From an uncultured Flavobacteriaceae bacterium (GTDB taxonomy: Bacteria; Bacteroidota; Bacteroidia; Flavobacteriales; Flavobacteriaceae): a stretch of DNA of 64,000 bases. The translations under genes and the position numbers were made by a program. Of this stretch, positions 1 to 9,379 are shown piece by piece. How positions within the stretch are numbered: position 1 is the first letter of the stretch; every line of letters begins with the position of its first letter. Location of the stretch: contig CAJIZF010000004.1 in assembly GCA_905181835.1 (NCBI GenBank), forward strand, positions 372,001 through 436,000, given 5' to 3'. Under the pieces are notes generated by a model, which saw nothing but the letters and a program-made list of their open reading frames with translations, was not told the origin of the DNA and searched no databases.

Positions 1-2557
1 GGATTCGAATATACTCAGCTTCATCCTGAAATTGAGCCAATTCAAACTCATCTAATTCTTGTATGTTGTTTTCGTTGTAATCATTCCATGTGTAAGTACC
101 TTCTCCTGGCTCTACTTGAATGTAGGTAAATTCTTGTTGTGGTAAAACACCGTTATTAGTCTCTATTGCAGTATTTAAACGAATGCTATTTTTTAAAAAT
201 GATTGGTTATAAATTATTCTTGAATTTAAAGAATTTTCCTCCTCCTCCATTTCATCCTCTTTTTTTAAAATTCGATAATTTGCAAAAACAGCTAATTGAG
301 AAGTCGAATTATTCAGTATTCTAGATTTTAAATAGATATTATTTGAAGTAGATACTCGTTTCAATTCGGAATCTCGAATACTGTCATTAATTCGATGTCG
401 GAAGCCAATTTCACTAAAAACCTTGGTGCTATCTCCTAATCCCGAAAAAATTTCATAGGCATTAAATTTTTGACTGGAGGGAGTTAGACTGTCATTAATA
501 ATGGTTCGAATTTGGTTATTTTCGGTTGATAATTTTGCTCCAATCCAAGATTTCTTGAAAGAATAGGTCGCTAAATTGTGAACTCTAAAAAATTTAGAAT
601 TTAGTTCTGAGCCTTTACTTTGAAGCGTACTTCCATTGGTTGTAAATTTAAAATTCTTAAATTTTAGGTTGATACCTAAAACATGTCTATTCCCAGAAAA
701 ATTTTCAGAAAAATCTAAGTTCTGAAATTCGTATCTAAAGTCACCAAAATTCGTATCTGAGTAATCTATACCGCCCACTACATATCGCTGATTTCCTAAA
801 GGATTATTGATATTCCAATCTCTATTAAACTCAACGGTATATAGTCTTTCAATGGTTTTGAAATCCTTATTTATATAATCTAATGTTGCAAAAGCGTCTA
901 ATTTTCTTTCTTCCGTAGTTTTTAATAATGTTTGATTGACCGTCAATTTTCCCGCGAAACCAGTATTGTCCGTATTATCAATATCAGAAAACAAATTAAG
1001 ATCATTATTACTTCCTGCTACTTCAAAACTTAGGGAGGTTTTTTCGTTTGGATGGTATGTGCCATTTACCCCACCTACCTGTATTTTAGAGGGAGCTGTT
1101 AATTGAATTACGGGGGCATAATTTCCTTGTTTAACTCCGTTAATAGGAGGAGTATACTCATAAATACGATTAATAGCACTTGCCTCACTTAATACATAAT
1201 CTCCTAAATTTTCTCCAATTAGTGTAAAACGAACATTGTAGAGTTCCTCTTCAGGATTATTTGAAAAAATATAAGCTTCAGCTCCATCCACTTCATCAAT
1301 CTTATATAAAATCTTATTTTCGGAGTAGGTGTCTGGAATTGCAGATGGCGCAATCATTTGAGAGGAGTTATCACCAGCATTCTTTAAAATGTCAACTTGT
1401 GCTGATGTTAAATTTTGTTGTAAAGGTTGATTTTTTGAATCACTCTCGGAATAAATATAGGTTCCTAAGTCTAATTTTTTACTAGTATAATTAGCCCCGC
1501 CAAAACCAATAAACCGTGTGTAGTTCCTATCGGTATATTGATATTCAACTCGGATTCTCATATTAGCAGTAACAGGGTAGGTTGCATTAAATTTTAGTTC
1601 ACCTGCATTGTAGTCGATCATATAATCTTCTCCTTCTCCTCTTTTTAAGAGCAATCCATTAACATAAACTCGTTCACTGCCTGACACAATTAAAATGTAT
1701 AATTCGCCATTAGGACCCACAAGTTTGTAAGGACCTTGATTACCTTCTTGCCCAACAAAGTTACTACTTGAAAAAACACCTCTTACCAAAGCGCCAGCTG
1801 CAAATGTGTTTGTTTTGCCTCCGCTTTTATGATTGATGGTTCCACCAGCAGAAATTCCTTGAACTTTTTTTGTAAAATTCCCGAAATAACTGTTGTTATT
1901 AATTAAATCAATATCTCCAGCTCTTATGTTCCAATTGTCACTATACAATTCGATAAAAATTTGATCAAATTCGTCTAAGCTTTGAGAATATCCTGCACTT
2001 TGAGAAGGAATATTAGCATCTTGTATGGATGCTCGTATTGATACTTTATCATTTAGCTTTCCGGTAATTTGTAGATTTAAATTAGAGTTAACAACTGCGT
2101 TTTGATTATTACCTACAGTAATTCCTCGCGATATACTTCCTAAAGTATTAAGCCCGTCAAATGGTTTAAATTGACTTTTATTAGTACTTTCTTGTAGTGC
2201 ATATAATTTATTAATACTGCTACTACTTTTAACAATTGCACTGGTATCAACGATAAAATAATCTTTTGTTAAGAACTTAGGATATTTTAAATAACTTATA
2301 GTCAAGGAATCATTAGTGTAAACTATATTCTTGTCAAGAATTAGCCTGCTTTTAGAAAAATCTATTTGATAATTACGAGGGCTAATAATTTGGCCTTTAT
2401 TATCTGCAACTTTAAATCGAACGGGATTGATACTAACCTTATCAATTAGGATGGTGTCATTTATAGCCACTTTTACAGAAGTATAATTGCTAGGCAACTC
2501 TTGTGCAAAGCTAGCACTAAAACAAAAGCCAAAAAGCAAAAACAGCATGAACCTCAT
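1..2557 (-). CDS. Large outer-membrane beta-barrel-like protein, C-terminus beyond window
   Basis: An uninterrupted reading frame of 852 codons starts at 2557 and leaves the window at base 1, so the C-terminal part is missing. The N-terminus (MRFMLFLLFGFCFSASFAQE) is a Sec signal peptide; a second ATG at 2548 is possible. Behind it is a long secreted protein rich in alternating hydrophobic/polar stretches and aromatic residues, with repeated patterns such as LNLQITGKLND, DYMIDYNAGELKF, RIRVEYQY and YTWNDYNENNIQELDEFE. These recall large flavobacterial cell-surface proteins and parts of the SprA translocon style of protein, but I do not recognise a family with a known function. An outer-membrane barrel is an inference. 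It is divergent from the exonuclease III gene, with 149 bp between the two starts for both promoters. Confidence 0.75.
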   Translation of the reverse strand, partial: MRFMLFLLFGFCFSASFAQELPSNYTSVKVAINDTILIDKVSINPVRFKVADNKGQIISPRNYQIDFSKSRLILDKNIVYTNDSLTISYLKYPKFLTKDYFIVDTSAIVKSSSSINKLYALQESTNKSQFKPFDGLNTLGSISRGITVGNNQNAVVNSNLNLQITGKLNDKVSIRASIQDANIPSQSAGYSQSLDEFDQIFIELYSDNWNIRAGDIDLINNNSYFGNFTKKVQGISAGGTINHKSGGKTNTFAAGALVRGVFSSSNFVGQEGNQGPYKLVGPNGELYILIVSGSERVYVNGLLLKRGEGEDYMIDYNAGELKFNATYPVTANMRIRVEYQYTDRNYTRFIGFGGANYTSKKLDLGTYIYSESDSKNQPLQQNLTSAQVDILKNAGDNSSQMIAPSAIPDTYSENKILYKIDEVDGAEAYIFSNNPEEELYNVRFTLIGENLGDYVLSEASAINRIYEYTPPINGVKQGNYAPVIQLTAPSKIQVGGVNGTYHPNEKTSLSFEVAGSNNDLNLFSDIDNTDNTGFAGKLTVNQTLLKTTEERKLDAFATLDYINKDFKTIERLYTVEFNRDWNINNPLGNQRYVVGGIDYSDTNFGDFRYEFQNLDFSENFSGNRHVLGINLKFKNFKFTTNGSTLQSKGSELNSKFFRVHNLATYSFKKSWIGAKLSTENNQIRTIINDSLTPSSQKFNAYEIFSGLGDSTKVFSEIGFRHRINDSIRDSELKRVSTSNNIYLKSRILNNSTSQLAVFANYRILKKEDEMEEEENSLNSRIIYNQSFLKNSIRLNTAIETNNGVLPQQEFTYIQVEPGEGTYTWNDYNENNIQELDEFELAQFQDEAEYIRI

Positions 2558-2706
2558 AAGTATATTCAGAGTTGAAATGAATGTAGTTATTATAAAACTA
2601 AAAGTTAGTCATTTTATTTTATAAATATTATTGCTAATAATTTCACAAATATACTTCCTAAAGAGTCAATCTTATTTATTTTAGTCTATTCTTAAAATGA
2701 GCACCT

Positions 2707-3474
2707 ATGAAAATTATTTCTTACAATGTAAATGGTATACGAGCTGCTATGAAAAAAGGTTTAACGGAATGGTTACAACAAGCTAATCCTGATGTTATTT
2801 GCCTTCAAGAAACAAAAGCAATGGAAGACCAAGTGGCTGTTGAAGAGATTGAAAAAGCTGGATATCCATTTCGTTATTGGTTCAGTGCCCAGAAAAAAGG
2901 CTACAGTGGGGTAGCTGTTTTCTGTAAAAAGGAACCCAAGCATATTGAATATGGTACTGGTATTGAAACTATGGATTTTGAAGGTAGAAATCTGCGTATC
3001 GATTATGATGAAGTATCGGTAATGAGTTTGTACCTGCCTAGTGGAACTAATTTAGCTCGATTGGAGTTTAAACTCAATTATATGGCTCAATTTCAAGAGT
3101 ATATTAATGAATTAAAAAAGACAATTCCAAACTTGGTAATTTGCGGAGATTATAATATTTGTCATGAAGCGATCGATATTCATAATCCGGTCTCTAATAA
3201 AAATAGCTCCGGATTTTTACCGGTGGAAAGAGATTGGATAGGTAATTTTATGAACAGTGGTTTTATTGATTCCTTCCGATATTTAAATAAAGAACCACAT
3301 CACTACACTTGGTGGAGTTATCGTGCAAATTCGAGAGCTAATAATAAAGGATGGCGTATCGATTATCATATGGTTTCAAAACCTTTACAAGAAAATATAA
3401 AAAGAGCAATTATTCTTCCAGACGCCAAGCACAGCGACCATTGTCCTTTAATGCTAGAATTAGACTTTAATTAA
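2707..3474 (+). CDS. xth: Exodeoxyribonuclease III (AP endonuclease)
   Basis: Product of 255 aa, full length for the ExoIII/APE1 family. It cleaves DNA 5' to abasic sites and removes nucleotides from 3' ends during base excision repair. The EEP-fold landmarks are in order: MKIISYNVNGIRA with the N7/N9 metal-site asparagines, E35 in CLQETKAM, the SLYLPSG strand, catalytic GDYNICHEAIDIHNP near residue 147, and the terminal D244-H245 pair in KHSDHCPL. The start at the ATG of MKIISYN fits the family, where this strand begins at residue 1-3. It lies 8 bp upstream of the aldo/keto reductase gene and may be cotranscribed with it. Family assignment is secure. Confidence 0.96.
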   Translation: MKIISYNVNGIRAAMKKGLTEWLQQANPDVICLQETKAMEDQVAVEEIEKAGYPFRYWFSAQKKGYSGVAVFCKKEPKHIEYGTGIETMDFEGRNLRIDYDEVSVMSLYLPSGTNLARLEFKLNYMAQFQEYINELKKTIPNLVICGDYNICHEAIDIHNPVSNKNSSGFLPVERDWIGNFMNSGFIDSFRYLNKEPHHYTWWSYRANSRANNKGWRIDYHMVSKPLQENIKRAIILPDAKHSDHCPLMLELDFN

Positions 3475-3482
3475 AATAATAT

Positions 3483-4513
3483 ATGAAATACACCACTCTT
3501 CCAAATACCGATATAAAAGTTAGTAAAATTTGCTTAGGCTCTATGACTTGGGGTGAACAAAACACCGAAGCAGAAGGGCATGCCCAAATGGATTATGCTC
3601 TTGAAAGAGGTGTTAATTTTATAGATACTGCCGAGATGTATTCGGTGCCAGGAAATCCTAAAACACAAGGTAGTACCGAGTCTATAATTGGTACGTGGTT
3701 AGCAAAAAACAACAACAGAGATCAGGTCGTGTTGGCATCAAAAATTACGGGACCACTTCGTTTTTTTGAGCACATTCGTAAAAATTTAAATTTTAGTAAA
3801 GAAGCCTTAAACGATGCTTTGACTAAAAGTTTAAAACGATTACAAACCGATTATTTAGACTTGTACCAATTGCATTGGCCAGAACGTGGAGTAAATGTTT
3901 TTGGAGTAAGAGACTATACTCATAATGCCGAATGGGAAGACAATATCGCTCAGGTTTTAGAAGCCCTAGAATCCTTTGTAAAAGAAGGGAAAATTAGACA
4001 AATAGGATTGTCTAACGAAACCCTTGGGGTTTGATGCGTTATAGCGAAGAAGCCAAAAAAGGAGCTAAAAAAATGATTACCGTTCAAAATGCATACAACC
4101 TTTTAAATCGACGAGATGAAATTGGCTTGTCTGAGGTTTTATTAAGAGAAGAAGTGGGATATTTAGCCTATTCGCCATTGGCTTTTGGAGTGCTGGCTGG
4201 TAAATATTTAAATAATAACAAGCCTGAAAATGCACGAGTAACACTCTTTCCAAACTACAGTCGCTACAGTAGTGAGCAGTCTAATAAAGCAACAATGTTG
4301 TATAACGAAATTGCTAAAAAACATGGGATAAGCTTAACCCAAATGGCCTTGGCTTTTGTAACCCAACAACCTTTTATGACTTCTAATATCATAGGTGCTA
4401 CCAATTTAGACCAATTAAAAGAAAACATCGATAGTATCCATCTGCATTTATCTGATGAAATTATTGGAGAAATTAATGCGGTACATACTCAATTCCCTAA
4501 TCCTGCTCCCTAA
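3483..4513 (+). pseudogene. tas: Tas-like aldo/keto reductase, interrupted by one frameshift
   Basis: Two consecutive reading frames (3483-4034 and from about 4025 to 4513) together give one complete aldo/keto reductase of about 343 aa, very close in layout to E. coli Tas. The first part holds LGSMTWGEQN, the catalytic Asp and Tyr in FIDTAEMYS, Lys in LASKI and His in LYQLHWP. The second holds the NADPH-binding part with AYSPLAFGVLAGKYL and IIGATNLDQLKENI, ending in NPAP. At 4015-4035 the frame reads SNETLGV-stop; adding one C to the ACCCTTGG at 4019-4026 restores SNETPWGLMRYSEEAKK. Loss of one base in a short C run explains the break. It may be a sequencing error or a recent mutation; the rest of the gene shows no decay. 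It converges on radA with only 5 bp between stops. Confidence 0.85.
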
Positions 4514-4518
4514 TTAAT

Positions 4519-5880
4519 TTATCCAAATAGATATTTTACTACATCATGGACCTTCGCCACTTTTATGATATTAATATGATAATTATTTTTGGGGATTTTA
4601 CAGTATTTTGAAATAACGATAGATTTAAAACCTAATTTCTCAGCTTCGGTAATGCGTTGCTCCACTCTGGTAACGGGCCTTACTTCTCCTGCCAAACCAA
4701 TCTCGGCGGCAAAACACATCGATTTTTCTATCGATATGTCAATATTAGAGGATAATACTGCGGCAACTACAGCTAAATCTATGGCTGGGTCATCTACTGT
4801 AATTCCACCAGTAACATTTAAAAATACATCTTTAGCTCCCAATTTAAAACCAGCACGTTTTTCAAGAACTGCCAATAACATATTGAGTCGTTTGGCATTA
4901 TAGCCAGTAGCACTACGTTGTGGAGTGCCATAGACCGCTGTACTAACGAGTGCTTGTATTTCGATCATTAAGGGGCGCATCCCTTCTAAGGTTGCAGAAA
5001 TTGCTGTTCCGCTCAGGTCTTCCTCATTTTTTGAAATGAGTATCTCTGATGGATTGCTAACTTCTCGCAATCCGTTTCCTTGCATTTCGTAAATTCCCAA
5101 TTCGTTGGTAGAACCAAATCGGTTTTTTTGAGAACGTAAAATACGATATACGTGGTTTCGGTCGCCTTCAAACTGTAAAACGGTATCGACCATATGCTCT
5201 AAAATCTTAGGTCCTGCTATATTTCCATCTTTGGTGATATGACCAATTAAAATAACAGGTGTATGAGTTTCTTTAGCAAATTTGATGAGCTCTGTAGTCG
5301 TTTCTCTTATTTGCGAAATACTTCCGGGACTACTCTCTATATAATCGGTATGCAGTGTTTGTATAGAGTCGATTACCACAATATCAGGGTTCAATTCTGC
5401 TATTTGAGAAAAGATATTTTGAGTTTTGGTTTCGGTTAAAATATAGCAGTTTTCAGAATCTGGATGAATTCGTTCGGCACGCATTTTAATTTGTTGTGCA
5501 CTTTCTTCACCCGAAACATACAATGTTTTATAGGGCAATTGTAATGCTATTTGAAGCATTAAAGTACTTTTTCCAATTCCGGGTTCTCCACCTAATAAGG
5601 TTAATGAACCGGGAACAATACCGCCACCTAATACCCTGTTTAATTCGTTGTTTTTAGTATTGAGTCTCGCTTCAGAAGTAGTGGAAATATCCTTTATTTT
5701 TTGAGATTTAGAAACTCTTTTAGATTTGGTTTCAGAAACTTTCCAGCTTACTTTTTCTGCTTTTTGAATCACTTCTTCAGCAATCGTATTCCACTCTTTA
5801 CAAGCCGTACATTGTCCTTGCCATTTCGCAAAGGATGTGCCGCAATTTTGACAGAAAAAGGTAGTTTTTACTTTAGCCAT
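4519..5880 (-). CDS. radA: DNA repair protein RadA
   Basis: Product of 453 aa, full length. RadA is a RecA-like branch-migration ATPase that processes recombination intermediates. It has the N-terminal C4 zinc finger (C10, C13, C24, C27), Walker A GGEPGIGKST at about 97-106, the Walker B strand DIVVIDSIQT, the RadA-specific KNRFG motif and a C-terminal Lon-protease-like domain (VTGGITVDDPAIDLAVVAA, then SSNIDISIEK). It is the last gene of a minus-strand run that begins with panC, 18 bp after the esterase-like gene, so it is probably read in part from upstream promoters. Assignment is secure. Confidence 0.97.
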   Translation of the reverse strand: MAKVKTTFFCQNCGTSFAKWQGQCTACKEWNTIAEEVIQKAEKVSWKVSETKSKRVSKSQKIKDISTTSEARLNTKNNELNRVLGGGIVPGSLTLLGGEPGIGKSTLMLQIALQLPYKTLYVSGEESAQQIKMRAERIHPDSENCYILTETKTQNIFSQIAELNPDIVVIDSIQTLHTDYIESSPGSISQIRETTTELIKFAKETHTPVILIGHITKDGNIAGPKILEHMVDTVLQFEGDRNHVYRILRSQKNRFGSTNELGIYEMQGNGLREVSNPSEILISKNEEDLSGTAISATLEGMRPLMIEIQALVSTAVYGTPQRSATGYNAKRLNMLLAVLEKRAGFKLGAKDVFLNVTGGITVDDPAIDLAVVAAVLSSNIDISIEKSMCFAAEIGLAGEVRPVTRVEQRITEAEKLGFKSIVISKYCKIPKNNYHINIIKVAKVHDVVKYLFG

Positions 5881-5898
5881 TAATATCCGAAGTCTTCT

Positions 5899-7035
5899 TT
5901 AATTTTTTCTGCTCCTGTCTAACATTACGTCAATGGTAATAAAGTCTACTTCCTCTTTGTCATAAGCAGCCTGATAGATGCGCATTGCTTTTTTTGCTTC
6001 TCCAGTCTCTTCATAATAACGCGCAAGATAATAATCGCCTAGAACTGTATTTGGATATTGCTTATTGGCTATTGTTGCTATTATTCGTAATGATTCCCAT
6101 TGTTTCTTTTTTTCTGCAGCTTTAAAAGTAGCTATATAATCATTTTCTCTGATAGGATTGGTCAACCCAAATAAATCTTTTATGGTAGCATATTTATCTA
6201 TAAGATATTGAGAAATTGGAGTCTTGAGATTTAAGATTACATCTTTGTATTCTTCTTGACTTATTGGACGATACACTGCAAACATTTTTTCTAAAGCAGA
6301 TGGAATAGCTCTAGCAACTAATGAATAATGAGTAGCTCCCTGAAAATTATCAAAATTATAATTAAAATTATCACTTTTTAATTCTTTAAGGGTAGCGTTT
6401 AACATTTCTGATATCTCTCTTAAATCTTTAATGTCGTCAGATCCAGTAGCTAAATAATAAAATGTTTTGCTTTGAATTTGAGGAATTCGTTCAGGAAGAC
6501 GCTCATCCATATAAGGAGCTAAATCTGGACTTAAATTAATATACCCGTTAAACATTGGAGGGTCTTTAAAAAGAAAATAGTTGATGAAATTAGCCGTAAA
6601 ATCATGACCTACTGCTATGGTAAATTTTGCCGTTCGGTAATTGTTATCAATGAAAGGAATTAATTCTAGACCAATAAATTCAAAAAAATCGGCTCCAATT
6701 CCATCAGGCATAAAGTTAGTACTATCATAATTGCAATCGTCGTAACGTTTTTCTCCTTGCATGATACCCACTACAATTGACTCAGGCATATCTTCCCAAT
6801 AACTAAAATAATCTACGTTTCCTGCAACAGGCTCAAATAGATAATTAGCATCCAATACGATTACAATTGGATATACTTTCTCGGTATTTGTTTCATAGTC
6901 TCTGGGAAGCTGAATTTTTAACCTTCTAGATTCATTAAGTTTATTAGATTCAAATTCTTCATAAATGATTTGAGATTGTGAGTAAATTTCTAACCCGAAA
7001 AGTAAGCAAATGACTAAAAATCCTATTTTTTTCAT
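5899..7035 (-). CDS. Secreted esterase-fold protein with TPR tail; nucleophile serine missing
   Basis: Product of 378 aa with a signal peptide (MKKIGFLVICLLFGLEIYSQ). Residues about 25-265 match the alpha/beta-hydrolase esterase family (PF00756): LKIQLPRDYETNTEKVYPIVIVLDANY, FIDNNYRTAKFTIAVGHDF, then FNGYINLSPDL and a late His in GATHYSL. The nucleophile elbow, normally G-H-S-x-G, reads G-H-D-F-T, so the catalytic serine is replaced by aspartate and classical esterase activity is unlikely. The C-terminal 100 residues look like one or two TPR units (QYPNTVLGDYYLARYYEETGEAKKAMRIYQAAYD, split here over positions 330-365). It lies between a membrane flippase-like gene and radA. Function is not known; a binding or scaffold role outside the cytoplasm is inference. 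Confidence 0.8.
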   Translation of the reverse strand: MKKIGFLVICLLFGLEIYSQSQIIYEEFESNKLNESRRLKIQLPRDYETNTEKVYPIVIVLDANYLFEPVAGNVDYFSYWEDMPESIVVGIMQGEKRYDDCNYDSTNFMPDGIGADFFEFIGLELIPFIDNNYRTAKFTIAVGHDFTANFINYFLFKDPPMFNGYINLSPDLAPYMDERLPERIPQIQSKTFYYLATGSDDIKDLREISEMLNATLKELKSDNFNYNFDNFQGATHYSLVARAIPSALEKMFAVYRPISQEEYKDVILNLKTPISQYLIDKYATIKDLFGLTNPIRENDYIATFKAAEKKKQWESLRIIATIANKQYPNTVLGDYYLARYYEETGEAKKAMRIYQAAYDKEEVDFITIDVMLDRSRKN

Positions 7036-7106
7036 AAAAAATAAATTATTCTTGAAAGATAACGATTTTTATAAATCATATATTTTTCAAGATGTAAAAA
7101 AAGATA

Positions 7107-8069
7107 TTATTTTTTTTTATTGTAAAAAGGTAAGATTAGAAAAGATAATCCACCAAACAAAACTATAGATGCGATACTAGTAGTCCAAACAATCCACCCA
7201 AATGCCGTGCCTACGGTTTCAGGAATATTAAAAACCGCAAGAATACTAGCTACAAAGAAAGGATAAGTGCCAAAGCCACTATTGGTAAAAGCAAAAGAAA
7301 AACTTCCAATTACAAAGGTGATGATTAAGGTAGAGAAGGCGATATTTGTAGTTTCTTTTAGTGCAAAAGTTGCGATGTAAAAAGACAGCAAGTATAAGCC
7401 CCAAATAAGAAAAGAATGAAAAATATAAAGCCCTTTTTTCTTCATTTTAAGAACGCTAAAGATCCCTTCTTTTAAACCAGAAAAAAAATGAAGAATTTTT
7501 TTTACGACTGATGCTTTTGAAAATTTCAGTAGAAGTAAGAGTAAGATAGTCAAAGTCAATAAAAGCCCACTCAATTTGTAAATAGTATTCATAGGAAAAA
7601 TACCTAATAAATATTGCGAGAGTTTTTCGAATTGAAGTACGAAGGCAATAGCTGTAAAACCAAATAAAAATAGCACATCAATAACTCTTTCAGATATGAT
7701 AGTCCCAAAAGCTTTGTCAAAGGGTACTCCTTCGTACTTATTTACAACAACTGCTCTTGAAACTTCACCGCTTCTTGGAATTAATAAATTCATAATATAA
7801 GCTACATATACTGCCATAAAATTATTTAAAACTTTTGGTTTATAACCCAAAGGTTCTAACATGAAATTCCAGCGATATGCTCTTGATACATGGCTTAAAA
7901 TACCAAATATGACGGAGAGGCTTATAACTATATAATCCGTCTTTTTAAAATAAGTGGCAATTTCCTCTAACTGTTGAGTGGTAAATTTGGAGTACGAATA
8001 ATAGATTAGAAAAGTACCAAGCCCCAGCGGAACAGCAATCTTTAAAAATGTTATCAGAGACTTATTCAA
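7107..8069 (-). CDS. Flippase-like / LPG-synthase transmembrane-domain protein
   Basis: Product of 320 aa, predicted integral membrane protein with about eight transmembrane segments, beginning MNKSLITFLKIAVPLGLGTF. It matches the lysylphosphatidylglycerol synthase TM-region family (UPF0104/AglD-like): SHVSRAYRWNFMLEPLGY followed by NFMAVYVAYIMNLLIPRSGEVSRA and TIISERVIDVLFL are the hallmark stretches. It has no aminoacyl-transferase domain, so it is not a full MprF. Members of this family move or flip lipid-linked molecules, but the substrate here is unknown. It follows panD with 1 bp between them, so the two are translationally close. Confidence 0.85.
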   Translation of the reverse strand: MNKSLITFLKIAVPLGLGTFLIYYSYSKFTTQQLEEIATYFKKTDYIVISLSVIFGILSHVSRAYRWNFMLEPLGYKPKVLNNFMAVYVAYIMNLLIPRSGEVSRAVVVNKYEGVPFDKAFGTIISERVIDVLFLFGFTAIAFVLQFEKLSQYLLGIFPMNTIYKLSGLLLTLTILLLLLLKFSKASVVKKILHFFSGLKEGIFSVLKMKKKGLYIFHSFLIWGLYLLSFYIATFALKETTNIAFSTLIITFVIGSFSFAFTNSGFGTYPFFVASILAVFNIPETVGTAFGWIVWTTSIASIVLFGGLSFLILPFYNKKK

Positions 8070-8070
8070 A

Positions 8071-8421
8071 TTAAATCAATAAGTTATTTTCTTCATTAGG
8101 AAAAACTAGCGAAGGTTTAAATTTTTTTGCATCTTCTATATTCATCATTGCATACGTGATTAAAATTAAAATATCGCCAGGAGCAACTTTTCTTGCTGCC
8201 GCACCATTTAATGTAATTTCTCCGCTATTTCGTGGTCCAGGAATGGCATAGGTTTCCAATCGTTCGCCATTATTATTATTTACAATTTGAACCTTTTCAC
8301 CTGGTATAATATTTGCTGCATCCATTAGGTCTTCGTCAATGGTAATACTTCCTATATAATTGAGGTCGGCACCAGTTACCTTGACTCTATGTATTTTAGA
8401 TTTTACTACGTGTATTTGCAT
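8071..8421 (-). CDS. panD: Aspartate 1-decarboxylase
   Basis: Product of 116 aa, normal length. PanD makes beta-alanine from aspartate for pantothenate and CoA synthesis. It is made as a proenzyme that cleaves itself between Gly24 and Ser25 to create the pyruvoyl cofactor; the site is visible as YIGSITID at residues 22-29. The conserved [14 protein letters not shown] and [20 protein letters not shown] stretches follow. It sits 12 bp downstream of panC, which uses its product. Confidence 0.97.
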   Translation of the reverse strand: MQIHVVKSKIHRVKVTGADLNYIGSITIDEDLMDAANIIPGEKVQIVNNNNGERLETYAIPGPRNSGEITLNGAAARKVAPGDILILITYAMMNIEDAKKFKPSLVFPNEENNLLI

Positions 8422-8433
8422 GTGGCAAAGATA

Positions 8434-9282
8434 TTAATTTAATGCCATATTATCGATAAGTCGGACACCACCAATAAAGCATGCTATGAAAGCTCTGTAT
8501 TTTATATTCTTTAATTTAACTACGTCTGTTTTTAAAGTTGAAGAATTTGCAATTTCAAAATATTCTAGGGTAAAAAAATCACTTTTCTTAAACTCGTCTT
8601 CGACCAATTGATTCAAGTTTTCAAAACTTAAATTGTGAAATTTTTCTTTAACTTTCTTTAATACACTGTATATCAAAGCTGCCTTTTCAAATTCTTCTTT
8701 AGAGAGACGTTTATTTCGAGAACTCATTGCAAGTCCGTTTTTTTCTCTAACAATTGGACAGCCTATAATGTTTACAGGGAGCCTTTCAATTTTTACTAAT
8801 TCTTTCACAATTTGTAACTGCTGAAAGTCTTTTTCGCCAAAATAAGCCTTGCTTGGAGTTACCACCTTAAATAATAAATTTAAAACTGTTCCAACACCAT
8901 CAAAATGACCGGCTCGATGCTTTCCTTCCATCTCCTGTTCGATACCAGAGAACGCATACCTTTTTGAACTTATATTTTGGCTATATAATTCTGAAGCTAC
9001 GGGAGAGAAAACTATGATTTTTTCTGATATGCTGTTTAAAAGAATAAGATCATTTTCAAGGGTTCGGGGATATTTTTCTAAATCTGCTGGATTATCAAAC
9101 TGGGTTGGATTTATAAAAACACTAACTACCACACAATCATTTTCTTTTAGGGCTTTTTTTACAAGCGAAAGATGACCTTTGTGAAGCGCCCCCATTGTAG
9201 GTACAAAACCAATACTGTTTTTCTTTTTTTTGAAAGGTAAAAGGGTGCTCTCTAAAGAGCTTTTTGAATTGTGTATTTTCAT
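8434..9282 (-). CDS. panC: Pantoate--beta-alanine ligase (pantothenate synthetase)
   Basis: Product of 282 aa. PanC joins pantoate and beta-alanine using ATP. The nucleotidyl-transferase fold shows FVPTMGALHKGHLSLVKKA (HxGH ATP site), VVSVFINPTQFDNPADLEKYPRT, the pantoate-binding GKHRAGHFDGVGTVL, YFGEKDFQQLQIV and LAMSSRNKRLS (KMSKS-like loop). The ATG start at 9282 is right for the family. It is the first gene of the minus-strand panC-panD-flippase-esterase-radA run and is divergent from the glycogen synthase gene. Confidence 0.97.
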   Translation of the reverse strand: MKIHNSKSSLESTLLPFKKKKNSIGFVPTMGALHKGHLSLVKKALKENDCVVVSVFINPTQFDNPADLEKYPRTLENDLILLNSISEKIIVFSPVASELYSQNISSKRYAFSGIEQEMEGKHRAGHFDGVGTVLNLLFKVVTPSKAYFGEKDFQQLQIVKELVKIERLPVNIIGCPIVREKNGLAMSSRNKRLSKEEFEKAALIYSVLKKVKEKFHNLSFENLNQLVEDEFKKSDFFTLEYFEIANSSTLKTDVVKLKNIKYRAFIACFIGGVRLIDNMALN

Positions 9283-9341
9283 TCAGGAAAATATTAAAGC
9301 AGTAAAAATAATATATTAAAGTCAGTCTGCATAAAATTTCG

Positions 9342-9349
9342 TAATTTTG
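9342..9349 (+). promoter_or_regulatory. Bacteroidota -7 promoter element for the glycogen synthase gene
   Basis: TAATTTTG matches the TAnnTTTG -7 consensus. No good TTTG -33 box is seen. The element lies 31 bp before the ATG at 9380 and overlaps a TTG that would otherwise extend the reading frame to 9347, so it helps exclude that upstream start. Confidence 0.5.
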
Positions 9350-9379
9350 CATCCTTTATGGACTACGAAAAAACTATAT

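Noticed and set aside
1261..1485. Plus-strand frame of 74 codons
   Set aside because: It lies inside the long minus-strand outer-membrane protein gene and has no protein-like features of its own.
9347..9379. TTG start extending the glycogen synthase by 11 residues
   Set aside because: The TTG is part of the TAATTTTG -7 element and the family starts at MKDKRILYVSS.
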